A stretch of DNA of 64,000 nt from Hsuehochloa calcarea (lineage: Eukaryota > Streptophyta > Magnoliopsida > Poales > Poaceae). The stretch lies in contig CM070609.1 in the NCBI GenBank assembly GCA_036346395.1, forward strand, positions 47,440,777 to 47,504,776, read 5' to 3'. The notes under the pieces are model-generated. The model saw only the letters and a program-made list of their open reading frames with translations. It was not told where the DNA came from and made no database searches. Below, in pieces: positions 55,781-64,000 of the stretch. How positions within the stretch are numbered: the stretch's first letter is position 1; each line of letters starts with the position of its first letter. The position numbers were made by a program, and so were the translations under genes.

Positions 55781-56507
55781 GTTCCCATTGCAAGAGGGTG
55801 GTCATCATGTTGACAAATGTTTCAAGTTACATCGGATCGACTTATTGCCTATCGTGCTAGATGACCATTTGACCGTCGTCGTGGAGCACCTCTTGGGCCT
55901 TTCGAGCACTCATCTTTGGGCGATCACCGCCGACACATCCACATCTCTGTGACTTACGGATCGATGTGCGCTATGACATCGCTTGCACCTTCGCTTCTAG
56001 TCTTTGCTCATCCTTGGATTACGGATTGAGTGCCGTTTCATGTCACATCAGATGACTCTCGACTTGTTGCTCGTAGGCCCTTGGTGATGCTACCTATGTT
56101 CCTGCTAGCGATGGTACACCTTGCCCTATTACCCATCGGGGCATTCTCTCTACATCTTGCTTCTCATTCTGATGTGTCTTTTGTTCCTCGGCTATCTATG
56201 AATCTTCTTTACGTTGGTCAACTAAGCGATATGAACTGTTTCATTGGATTTGATGATTCTTCTTGTTTCATTCGGGATCGTCGAGCGAGCACGAGTGATT
56301 GGTTACGGCCATCGCCGTAGAGGCTCTCCCGTCTCTATGTCTTGGACATCTTACATCTTCCCTCCACCCGATCGTCGAAGGCCTTGGTGTCTTCGCTATG
56401 TCTTCATCTCGGTCTCTGTTGGGTCTTCCTTGACAAGTGGCATCATCGACTTGGTCATCTTTGTGGAGCTCGCCTCACCACCTTAGTTCACGGAGGTTCC
56501 TTAGGTC
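55781..56507 (+). pseudogene. Element L: protease / GAG-pre-integrase region, degraded
   Basis: Near 56010-56060 the protease loop reads WITD followed by a stop where Ser-Gly is expected, then VPFHVTSDDSRL. The frame 56030-56320 carries LSMNLLYVGQLSDMNCFIGF, the usual segment after protease. Inactive. Confidence 0.8.
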
Positions 56508-57270
56508 ATGTCCTTTGTTGAGTCTAGTTTTCATTGTACTGGTTGTAAGTTGGGAAAACAACTACAACTTCCATATCCCAGTAGTACCTCTCAGTCTTCT
56601 GATCTTTTTGATTTGGTGCATTCGGATGTATGGGGTCCATCTCCTTTTGCTTCGAAGGGTGGTCATAGTTATTATGTCATATTTGTTGATGATCACTCTC
56701 GATATACTTGGATCTATTTTATGAAACATCGTTCTCAGTTGATTTCCATTTATCAGTCTTTTGCTAAGATGGTTCATACACAGTTTTCTTCTTCCATTCG
56801 TGTTTTCCGTTCTGACTCTGGAGGCGAGTATCTTTCCTCAGCCTTTCGTCAGTTTCTTTCTTCTGAGGGTACTCTTCCTCAGCTCTCGTGTCCCGGTGCT
56901 CACGCTCAGAATGGTGTTGCTGAGCGCAAGCACCGTCACATCATCGAGGCGCTTTCGCGCTCTTCTCATTTCCTCCTTTGTCCCTCTCACTGCGGGGAAG
57001 CGGTCTCTCTCTGATCTATCTTATTAACCGTCAGCCCTCTTCTAAGCTTCAGGGCAAGTGTCCTGGTGAGGTCCTGTACAGAGCACCTGCTCACTATTCC
57101 CATCTTCGCGTTTTTGGTTGTGTCTGCTATGTCCTTCTAGCACCTCGTGAGCGCACAAAGCTGAGCCCTCAGTCAGTTGAGTGTGTTTTTCTGGGTTACA
57201 GTCCTGAGCATAAGGGTTATCGTTGCTATGATCCTCGGACGTCGCATTCGCATCTCTCGTGATGTGATTT
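56508..57270 (+). pseudogene. Element L: copia integrase
   Basis: The 168-residue frame 56508-57014 holds the CTGCKLGKQLQLPYPSS zinc end, LFDLVHSDVWGPSPFASKGG (first Asp), YYVIFVDDHSRYTWIYFMKH, FRSDSGGEYLSSAFRQFLSS (second Asp) and AQNGVAERKHRHIIEAL (Glu). All three catalytic residues are in one frame. 56978-57262 continues it with GKCPGEVLYRAPAHYSHLRV and LSPQSVECVFLGYSPEHKGY. One frameshift separates them. Confidence 0.94.
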
Positions 57271-58345
57271 TTGATGAGGGCGTCCTTTCTTTCATCATTC
57301 TTCTCCACATCCACTTCTTCTTCCACGATTCCACTTCTTTTTGTGTCTACCTCCCATTCATTCTCCGGATACACCTTCTCCGGATACACCTTCTCGGATA
57401 CACCTTCTCCACGGTTTCACCTTCTCGTGTACCTTCTCCACCGGCTCCACGATTTCTAACACTTCCACTCTTCCCTTCCACTATAGTCGCCGACGAGAGT
57501 TCCTTCGATACTCTGTCCTCCTCTCCTCCGCTGATCCTCGGCGGTACCATCGACTCGGCGATCGTTCTACTACATCACGATATGCCCTACGTGATCGTTC
57601 TTCTATTCGAGCACCGAGAGAGATGGGGTTTTTCGTCTGAGTCGCGATGGGGCGGAGTACCTATCGGGAGGTGTCGGTGTATACGAGTGGCGATTGGCTA
57701 TGACAGAGGAGCTCACGGCATTAAGCGACGGGCACTTGGGATCTTGTTCGCTACCGTCTGAGGCATTCCTATCACTTGCAAGTGGGTGTACAAAATAAAG
57801 AACAAATCGGATGGGTCGATGAAGCGATACAAGGCTCGTCTTGTTGCAAGAGGTTTTCAAAGAGCTTATGGTCGAGATTATGATGAGACTTTTGCTCGAT
57901 TGCTCATATGACCACAAATCAGTACTTTTATTGCGATTGCGACAATCGCACATGGACTATATCTCGGATGGATGTCAAGAATGCTTTTCTTCACGGTGAT
58001 CTACATGAGGAGGTCTATATGCGCCACCCCGAATTGAGGCTCCTACAGGCTATGTTTGTCGCCTTAGCGTGCTCTATATGGTCTCAGCGAGCTCCTCGTG
58101 CTTGGTTGAGCGTTGATTACGTGATTGGTGCTGGTTTCACCTCGAGTGAGCATGACCACGCTTTGTTTGTTCACACTTCTCGGTAGTCGTACTTTGCTTA
58201 TACGTATGTAGATGATATGTTGATCACGGAGATGACATGGACCACGTGGTTTTTGTCAAGAAGAAATTGAGTGAACAATTTATGATGTCCGATTTGGGAC
58301 CATTGAGCTATTTTCTAGGAATTGAGGTTCATTCGATGGTGATGG
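57271..58345 (+). pseudogene. Element L: reverse transcriptase, frameshifted
   Basis: After a Ser/Thr/Pro-rich spacer (57290-57760), which includes an in-tandem CCGGATACACCTTCT repeat at 57366-57405, RT begins near 57775: CKWVYKIKNKSDGSM, KARLVARGFQRAYGRDYDET. The catalytic YVDDMLIT is read at 58202-58225. Then LSEQFMMSDLGPLSYFLGIE in 58237-58611. Several stops and frame changes between these motifs. Confidence 0.9.
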
Positions 58346-59146
58346 CTACTATCTCTCTCGGCATCGCTATGTTCGGGATCTACTTGCTCGCTCTGGGATG
58401 GCGATACTCGTCGCTTGCCACACCATGGAGCTTCACTTGCGGCTTGACCTACAGAGCGGTGTACCCGACAGATTCTTCGCTATCGTCGGCTTGTTGGGAG
58501 CCTTGTCTATCTCACGATAACGGGCGAGACATTGCTCATCTTGTTCATGTGCTCGGCCGGTTTGTCGGTGCTCCCTTTCGATTCACTATAGTCATGTTCT
58601 TCGTGTCTTGAGATACTTGAGAGGAAGCTGCGTCGGGCGTACGTTCTATGCGATTCGAGTCGACTCGGCTCCACGCTTACTCTGACTCTACTTGGGCGAG
58701 TGATCCTGCTGATCGCCGATCTATCACTGGCTATTGTATCTCTCTTGGTACTTCGCTTATTGCTTGGAAGTCCAAGAAGCAGACTGCGGTGTCACGCTCT
58801 AGTGCGAGCGAGCTCAGAGCACTTGCCGCTTCTAGCGTCGAGAGATCATTTGGCTTCGATGGCTCTTGAGTGATCTTGGTGTCCTTTGTGACAATCCTAC
58901 CCCTCTCTTTTGTGACAATACAAGTGCCATTCAAATTGCCAATGATCCGGTCAAGCATGAGCTGACAAAACACATTGGTGTTGATGCATCCTTCACGCGA
59001 TCTCATTGTCAGCAGTTGACCATCACCCTCAAGTATATTCCCTCAGAGCTCCAAGTTGCAGATTTCTTCACTAAAGCTCAGACTAGAGAACATCATCGAC
59101 TTCATCTACTCAAACTCAGTGCATCAGATCCTCCTGATCCACCTTG
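58346..59146 (+). pseudogene. Element L: RNase H
   Basis: 58648-58869 reads HAYSDSTWASDPADRRSITG (first Asp), LIAWKSKKQTAVSRSSASEL (Glu), and 58866-59147 reads LFCDNTSAIQIANDPVKHEL (Asp) and GVDASFTRSHCQQLTITLKY, then QVADFFTKAQTREHHRLHLL and a stop at 59145-59147. Two frames joined by a stop at 58867. Residues of the active site remain. Confidence 0.92.
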
Positions 59147-59147
59147 A

Positions 59148-59160
59148 GTTTGAAGGGGGG
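59148..59160 (+). other. Element L polypurine tract
   Basis: TTTGAAGGGGGG-type purine run directly before the 3' LTR. Confidence 0.88.
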
Positions 59161-59330
59161 TGTTAAGAGTATTGTATATTGTATATTCTACATTTCTCTC
59201 TTTCTCTGGTTTGGCCCATGTGGCCCTTGTAGCCCATGAGGCCCATATATCTTTGTATATATATATCTCCTTCATTAATGAATAAGATGAATAGTTGTGA
59301 ATAGCAAACCCTAGATTTCAATGTTTAACA
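59161..59330 (+). repeat. Element L 3' LTR
   Basis: 170 bp, TGTTAAGAG to GTTTAACA, differing from the 5' copy mainly by one inserted base near 59206. Followed by ACTTG. Confidence 0.94.
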
Positions 59331-60728
59331 ACTTGCACGTGTCACTCCCATCACGTGCAAGTGGGTGTACAAGATCAAGACCTGCTCGGATGGTTCCTTT
59401 GAGCACGATAAGGCTCGTCTTGTGGCATATGGTTTTCAACAGGAGTATGGTCTTGACTACGATGAGACATTCGGACCTGTCACTCACATGACCACTGCTC
59501 GCACTCTCCTTGTTGTGGCCTCTGTTCGTGATCACCCATCTCTCGCTTGGACCTTAAGAATGCCTTTTCAATGGCGAGTTGCGTGAGGTCTACATGCAGC
59601 CGCCTCTAGGTATTCTGTCCCGATGGTATGGTTTGTTGCCTTCGTCGCTCTCTCTATGAGCTCAAACAAGCCCCTCATGTTTGGTTTGACAGCTTCTCCT
59701 CTGTTGTCACTCATGTCGGCTTCTCTGCTAGTGATCACGACCTTACCCTCTTTGTTCACACCCCTCATCGGGGTTGGACGCTCCTTCTATATGTGGATGA
59801 TATGATCATTACTGGAGATGACTCTTAGTATATTACCTTTGTGAAGGAGCGTCTAATGAGTAGTTCATGTCTGATTTGGGTCATCTTCATTACTTCCTTA
59901 GGATTGAGGTCACTTCTACGCTTGAGGGCTACTACCTCTCCTAAGAGAAGTACATTTAGGATATCTTTGCTCACACTAGTCTCATTGATCCGCGCATAGT
60001 GGATACTCCTATGGAGCTTGGTCTTCACCTTTGGCCTATTGATGGTGAGCCTCTTGAGGATCCCACTCGCTACCGCCATCTTGTCGAGAGTCTCATCTAT
60101 CTTGGGATCACTCGACCTGACATTTCATACCCAGTTCACATCCTGAGTCAGTTTATCTCTGCTCCCACTCAGCTCTACCACAATCACCTTCGTGTTATGC
60201 GATATCTTCGTGGGACCATCACTTGTCACCTTTTCTTTCTTTGCTTCAATTCTCTGCAGCTTTAGGTATACTCTGATGCGACCTGGGCTAACGATCATTC
60301 TGATTACCGATCTCTTTCTACTTATTGTGTTTTCCTTGGTTCCTCTTTGATTCTTTGGAAGACTAAAAGCGATCGTTTTTCGTTCAAGCTACCGAGGGTG
60401 AGTTGAGAGCCATAGCGTTGTTAACGGCTGAGATCATCTGGCTTCGGTGGCTACTTGAGGATTTCGGTGTTTCAATTTCTGCATCGACTTCTCTCTCATC
60501 AGACAATACTAGTGCAACCAACATTGCTCGAGATCCAGTGAAGTATTGAGCTCACCAAGCACATTAGAGTAGATGCTTCGTACATGAAATCGCAGGTGAA
60601 AGACCAAGTTATTGCTCTTCAGTATGCGCCTTCGGAGCTTCAGTAAGCATATTTTTTCACCAAGGCACAGACCAGAGTTCAGCATAGTTTCTACATCTCC
60701 AAACTCAGTGTTTTTGATCCACCATGAG
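59331..60728 (+). pseudogene. Element K: RT and RNase H (right part)
   Basis: Resumes element K after L: CKWVYKIKTCSDGSFEHDKA, RLVAYGFQQEYGLDYDETFG, TTARTLLVVASVRDHPSLAW, then YVDDMIITGDDS at about 59790-59826 (catalytic box intact), SLIYLGITRPDISYPVHILS in 59999-60265, and RNase H fragments to about 60728 (SDNTSATNIARDPV, AYFFTKAQTRVQHSF-like). Stops and frameshifts interrupt it. The final stop is at 60726-60728. Confidence 0.9.
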
Positions 60729-60744
60729 TTTGAGGTGGTGGTGA
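60729..60744 (+). other. Element K polypurine tract
   Basis: TTTGAGGTGGTGGTGA, purine-rich with a few T, abuts the LTR. Confidence 0.7.
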
Positions 60745-60849
60745 TGTTAGATATGTATATAGTTTAGGGTGTTCTTTCCATACTGACCTACCCTGTCCAT
60801 GTATATTAGCCTTTTGGCCCATTGAAATAAATCAAGTTTCATTCCAACA
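60745..60849 (+). repeat. Element K 3' LTR (about 105 bp)
   Basis: TGTTAGATATG to CATTCCAACA. Very short, with TGTATATTAGCCTTTTGGCCC resembling the TATATACTGGCCTTTTGGCCC of element M's LTR. The next bases are not copia-like. Confidence 0.8.
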
Positions 60850-61021
60850 TACTTAATGATTATTTTGTAGGGAAAATTGAATAAAAGTCGTCAAATGTTA
60901 TTTGGGTAATCTTTTTGACGTGTTCTGCTAATAATTGCGTATTATACTGCTAGATTTGTGTCCTCCAGTAGCCTGAGTCATTGTTTGTCTACAAGTAATG
61001 TTTTCTTTGCCTTTTCCCCAG
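60850..61021 (+). other. Intron of ankyrin gene (3' part)
   Basis: AT-rich, ending in a pyrimidine tract and CCCCAG at 61021, a good plant splice acceptor before the first ankyrin exon. No coding sequence seen. Confidence 0.6.
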
Positions 61022-61108
61022 CCTAACAGAGTTGTGCGTTTATTCTATACACCACTGACAGTGGCCATCTTCGCTTCTTCGTTGGAATGTGTGGAACTAC
61101 TTATTAAG
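61022..61108 (+). CDS. Ankyrin-repeat gene, exon (29 codons), partial
   Basis: Bounded by AG at 61020-61021 and GT at 61109-61110. The 87-base reading gives PNRVVRLFYTPLTVAIFASS then LECVELLIK, the TPL-x-VA...x-x-VELLI pattern of an ankyrin repeat (the usual TPLHxAA is TPLTVAI). It joins in phase 0 to the next exon, whose first residues AGADVN are exactly what follows LLIK in an ankyrin unit. Ankyrin repeats mediate protein binding. Other exons are not in the window, or are lost, so the gene may be broken by the retroelements or spread over long introns. Confidence 0.82.
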
Positions 61109-61266
61109 GTGTGTTGACTTGTCCCTTTAGATCTGCTACTCACCCCAGAGAGTTCTTGACAAGTGAGCCGAACAAAATTGTATGTGATTCATTATATGAG
61201 CATGAGTTGCAGCATATTTAGGAAACACTATCTTCAATGTTATGTATTACATATTCCATGTTTCAG
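61109..61266 (+). other. Intron between ankyrin exons (158 bp)
   Basis: GT at the left and TTTCAG at the right, AT-rich, short and typical of grass introns. Confidence 0.8.
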
Positions 61267-61389
61267 GCTGGCGCTGATGTCAATGCTGGCAGACCTGTAA
61301 CTCCATTAGTAGTTGCTGCAAACGATGGCTTAGCTGACTGCATCAAATGTTTGTTGGAAGCTGGCGCTGATGCAAATATTACTGATGAA
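61267..61389 (+). CDS. Ankyrin-repeat gene, exon (41 codons), partial
   Basis: The 123-base reading in phase 0 gives AGADVNAGRPVTPLVVAAND, then GLADCIKCLLEAGADANITD and E: one full ankyrin repeat (TPLVVAA...CIKCLLEAGADAN) and the start of the next. Donor GTGAGT at 61390-61395 matches the plant consensus. Such repeats occur in plant ankyrin-only and ankyrin-TPR proteins; I cannot tell which. Codon use and intact frame contrast with the decayed retroelements on both sides. Confidence 0.88.
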
Positions 61390-62121
61390 GTGAGTTTTAT
61401 ACTGCTACTTAGTTTGTTAGTTGTCACGCTTGCTGAGCTGTCTCTCTGTTATACCTGCAACACAATATCCCTGGAATATTAGCAATGAATGGCTTATAGC
61501 AGCATGCCAAGATCTTTAGATTTTTTAGAATATTTTATAAACAGCACATCTTAATAACACAAACAAATTTAGGCTGTTTGACAAAGGTCCTTAAATGATG
61601 CCACATGTTGCTATTTTGGGGGTTTATTGGGTTTCAAACACCATTGCTAGTTACTAGCCTGTTAAGAATGACCAATATTGATTTTTGGCTCCAGAAGAAA
61701 CACTGCACTGCACTGTACTGTACTCTGTACATTTAGGCAGTTATGGATGGATCAGAAATAGGCTAGAGGTTGGAATATTGCACTTATCCAGTTTCTTTAT
61801 TCCAATAAAATAGTGAATCTTACGCTCACGGACTAAGGTGTTGTGAAACTCGGTTGTAATTAGTGGAATTCTTTCATAATTCAGTGCAGTTTAGGGTAAA
61901 ATATGCCACTTTGAAGTCCAGTGTCTTATCTCTCTCAAACAAGGTTCCGTATCTTGCTAATACTGAAGTTGACACTTGACACCATCTTTCCAGATTTTCC
62001 TCACCACAGGAAAGAAAAGAGTAAAGGAACTGAAAGGGGCTGGTTTAAACATTCATACACGTGTTTCTTCTTTACACATGTCCAGAAGATAATGGGAATC
62101 TTAGTACATATACATTGTCTA
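61390..62121 (+). other. Intron or downstream region of the ankyrin gene
   Basis: Starts with GTGAGT. AT-rich with a CACTGCACTGTACTGTACT microsatellite near 61703-61725. The frame at 61921-62127 has no domain. Ends at element M's LTR. Confidence 0.5.
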
Positions 62122-62252
62122 TGTTAGAGATATATGTACCACTGTGTTATTCCTCATAACACCCATTGTTATGAGGGGTTATTTGCATATTGTACTTGTC
62201 TATATATACTGGCCTTTTGGCCCCCTGATAATACAAGTTGCTATTCCTAACA
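62122..62252 (+). repeat. Element M 5' LTR (131 bp)
   Basis: TGTTAGAGATATATG to ATTCCTAACA, with TATATATAC at about 62200. The PBS TGGTATCAGAGCCC starts on the very next base. Related to element K's LTR. Confidence 0.88.
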
Positions 62253-63020
62253 TGGTATCAGAGCCCTAGGCTTACCTCTCCAGGCGCGCAACTCGTCCTG
62301 CTCTAGCCACCTCTGCCGGCTTCCCTCCCCGCCGCCGTCGCTAGGTCGTCGCCTCCAGGCCGTCGTTGCTTATCGACTCGTCGCGTCGCTACCTCCGTCG
62401 CCCCCGTGGCTCCAATGCCTCCCGTGTCCTCGTTCTGTCACGGCCGCCCGCCGGCCTCCTTATCCATCCGCCGCTGCTTGGTGTCACGGCCGCCCACTGA
62501 CCTCCTTCTCCGTCGGCCTCTGGATCATTGCCGCCGCTGGCCGCCGTGGTGTCGCCTCCCCACGGGCCTCAAGCGCCCGTCGTGAGGGTCGACGCCACCG
62601 CCGCGCGTCGCCGTGAGGGACGACGCCCGGAAATTACCGCCGACTTCTTGGGAGCAACCGCCCGGAGGCGGTCGAGAGATCCACCGCCGTCGGGGGAGGA
62701 AGATCCGGTGGGTTTCTTCAGCCGAGAGGAGCACGCGATTTCTTCGGTGCTTCGGCCGAACGGAAGAAAGAGGCTGCTCCGGACAATTTGAAGGCCCGAA
62801 GGATTTAGGCCGAATCGCCTTTTAAGCGGACGGTTGGGTTGAAAAACGTCGTTCTAACCGCCCGCCGTCCGGCGCCGCTGTTAGATTTCGTTGCCTTGGT
62901 TGCCGCACCGTCCAGCACCGCCTACTAATAGGCACCGTTTCCCTCCCTCGCTGCCGGTGATCTTCGATGGTGTTAATTACACCGACTTCGTGTCTCACAT
63001 GCGCATCCACATGCGAGCAT
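62253..63020 (+). pseudogene. Element M: leader and gag start, truncated
   Basis: PBS 62253-62266, then a GC-rich leader whose frames (62525-62825) are Arg/Pro-rich and not convincing. Near 62945-63010 the frame VIFDGVNYTDFVSHMRIHMR matches the start of copia gag (x-F-x-G-x-NY motif), then is broken at about 63020 by the next element. Nothing more of pol is seen. Confidence 0.75.
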
Positions 63021-63592
63021 GGTTATTAAGGCAGTAAGGCGAGGCGAGGCGACCCACCCCCCTCACACCTTTTAAGCGGTAGGCGTGAGGCGAGGCGACG
63101 CTACTCTCGCCCTAAGCGCTAAAGCGGTGAATAAAACGAGCATTTCAATGCACAAGTACCTTGTTGTTGCCAATTCTTGAGGTCATATAGCACCCATCCC
63201 CCCTTTCCAATTGTTCTTCTCCCATGTAGTATCCATCCCCCTTGCAAGTTTCAACATATAGTTTGTTATAAATGTAATAGATACAAATTGTGTTCCAATT
63301 AATTGAGTAAATACGGATTGAGTGACATACCTTGTTGGCATTCTCTCCTCTCTTCAATTCTCCCAGAGCAACAAACCACATGAATAATGAACAACAATGC
63401 AACATAAGTTCACAATAACAATTAAGTGAATCTGAGAATTAAATATGAGCAACATAACAAATTAACAAGCACAACATAAGCGACATAAGTTTACACAAAT
63501 AACATAGGTGATAAGTCCACAAGCTTAGAGTAGTCTAATGACATAATAGTAGTCCACAACACGAAAGTAGCATAGTCCAACACTCTCATCTC
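63021..63592 (-). mobile_element. Probable hAT-type DNA transposon end
   Basis: At the edge of element M's gag the sequence becomes GGCGAGGCGAGGCG-rich (63035-63125), with direct and inverted GGCGAGGCG words, as in terminal regions of some plant hAT-like elements. The rest to 63592 is AT-rich and noncoding. The other end lies outside the window, so neither the terminal inverted repeat nor the 8-bp duplication can be checked. The call rests on context and on the transposase-like tail next to it. Confidence 0.45.
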
Positions 63593-64000
63593 TCAGTATC
63601 CATCGTCAAACTCATTGAGATTGCTGGTAGCATCCACGTTTTCTCCACCATCTTCGGTAGCATTGGGAGTTTTGTCACAATCGCTCACATCCGCATCATC
63701 ATGTGGATCTTCTTCCTCATCTTCTTCATTGCCCGAATCCGAGCCTTGCTCTTGCTCATCTAAGCCATCTTCTTCAACCGCTATAGTTGTAGATCTTGCA
63801 CGCCTTTGGTAGGTCATAGTCTCACCATGACTATACCTGTTAGCTTGCCTTGCAAGATTGCGACCTCGAAGCGAGCGTGATGCGCCAATGGCTTCATCAA
63901 CATCATCCCATGTAAGGTCACACTCACGATCACCTTGAGGTGCTACAACCAATGAGTCAATCCATTCATTGCCCCAATCAAAATCCTCAATGACCAAAGG
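63593..64000 (-). CDS. C-terminal tail of a transposase-like protein (partial)
   Basis: An open minus-strand frame enters from the right edge and stops at 63593-63595. It reads DLTWDDVDEAIGASRSLRGR then NLARQANRYSHGETMTYQRR, then a strongly acidic stretch (DEQEQGSDSGNEEDEEEDPH). A LTWxxVDEAxGAS-x-LRGRN segment followed by an acidic tail is what I associate with the end of plant hAT transposases with a DUF659/hAT-C region. The catalytic core lies outside the window. It could instead be a host protein derived from such a transposase. The frame is intact, unlike the retroelements. Confidence 0.5.
   Translation of the reverse strand, partial: PLVIEDFDWGNEWIDSLVVAPQGDRECDLTWDDVDEAIGASRSLRGRNLARQANRYSHGETMTYQRRARSTTIAVEEDGLDEQEQGSDSGNEEDEEEDPHDDADVSDCDKTPNATEDGGENVDATSNLNEFDDGY

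Larger units (their letters stand above)
54172..59330 (+). mobile_element. Element L: complete Ty1/copia retrotransposon (5.16 kb)
   Basis: Short LTRs of 169 and 170 bp (54172-54340, 59161-59330) flank gag, protease, integrase, RT and RNase H in copia order. Target duplication ACTTG is exact at 54167-54171 and 59331-59335. PBS TGGTATCGAGCC abuts the 5' LTR and a purine tract abuts the 3' LTR. The LTRs are nearly identical by eye, so insertion is recent, yet the coding region is broken by many stops, so it was probably mobilised in trans or decayed after. It lies inside element K's RT region. Confidence 0.94.

Overview
The window is plant nuclear DNA, almost certainly from a grass (Poaceae) with a repeat-rich genome. 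The evidence is a dense stack of LTR retrotransposons of kinds common in grasses: chromodomain Ty3/gypsy elements with multi-kb LTRs that start TGTAACAYCCC, an Angela/BARE-type Ty1/copia element whose LTR starts TGTTGGAAATATGCCC, a Sirevirus-like copia, and several short-LTR copias. Primer binding sites match initiator tRNA-Met. A run of 100 N (52207-52306) marks a draft-assembly gap. I see no rRNA, tRNA, CRISPR or bacterial-type operon. The only host-gene material I can support is two ankyrin-repeat exons at 61022-61389. The species cannot be named from this sequence.

Layout. 1-4839: 3' end of a gypsy chromovirus (A, +) with a ~4.1-kb LTR. 4840-8183: truncated copia (B, -) with its 5' LTR, inserted into 8184-9131, an integrase remnant of another copia (C, +). 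9132-11742: gypsy LTR end (D, -). 11743-29760: a long gypsy LTR (D', +) split by three separate insertions, each with a matching 5-bp target-site duplication: a 1.3-kb TRIM-like element (E, 12841-14169), a 3.1-kb non-autonomous LTR element coding two retropepsin-like domains (F, 15068-18140), and an 8.3-kb chromodomain gypsy (G, 18185-26491, -). 29761-31335: LTR-like noncoding remnant. 31336 to about 33711: copia (H, -) with gag, integrase piece, PBS and a probable LTR. About 34361-35440: copia LTR (-) with a 430-bp tandem duplication. 35441-35798: gypsy LTR start. 35799 to about 41370: Angela-like copia (I, +), truncated in RT. 41430-43332: LTR fragments of two other elements. 43333-52206: Sirevirus-like copia (J, -), cut by the gap. 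52307-54171 and 59331-60849: copia K (+), split in its RT region by complete copia L (54172-59330, TSD ACTTG). 60850-62121: ankyrin gene fragment. 62122 to about 63020: 5' end of copia M (+). About 63021-64000: probable hAT-type DNA transposon end with the acidic tail of its transposase (-).

How it fits together. Every retroelement polyprotein is broken by stops, frameshifts or truncation, so none looks autonomous today, although several catalytic motifs survive (YVDD of I-lineage relatives J, K and L; FIDD of G). E, F, G and L have both ends and intact TSDs and are the easiest to date. G's left LTR has lost about 1.5 kb including the promoter, between two ATATCC microhomologies.

The most unusual object is F. 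It is a complete, TSD-flanked mini-retrotransposon with no gag, RT or integrase. It codes two successive gypsy-type aspartic-protease-like domains joined by a charged linker, lies between LTRs whose first ~170 bp match the LTR of copia element B, and has a G-box-containing promoter. I regard it as the best candidate here for an undescribed element type; whether it is really new needs a database search I could not run.
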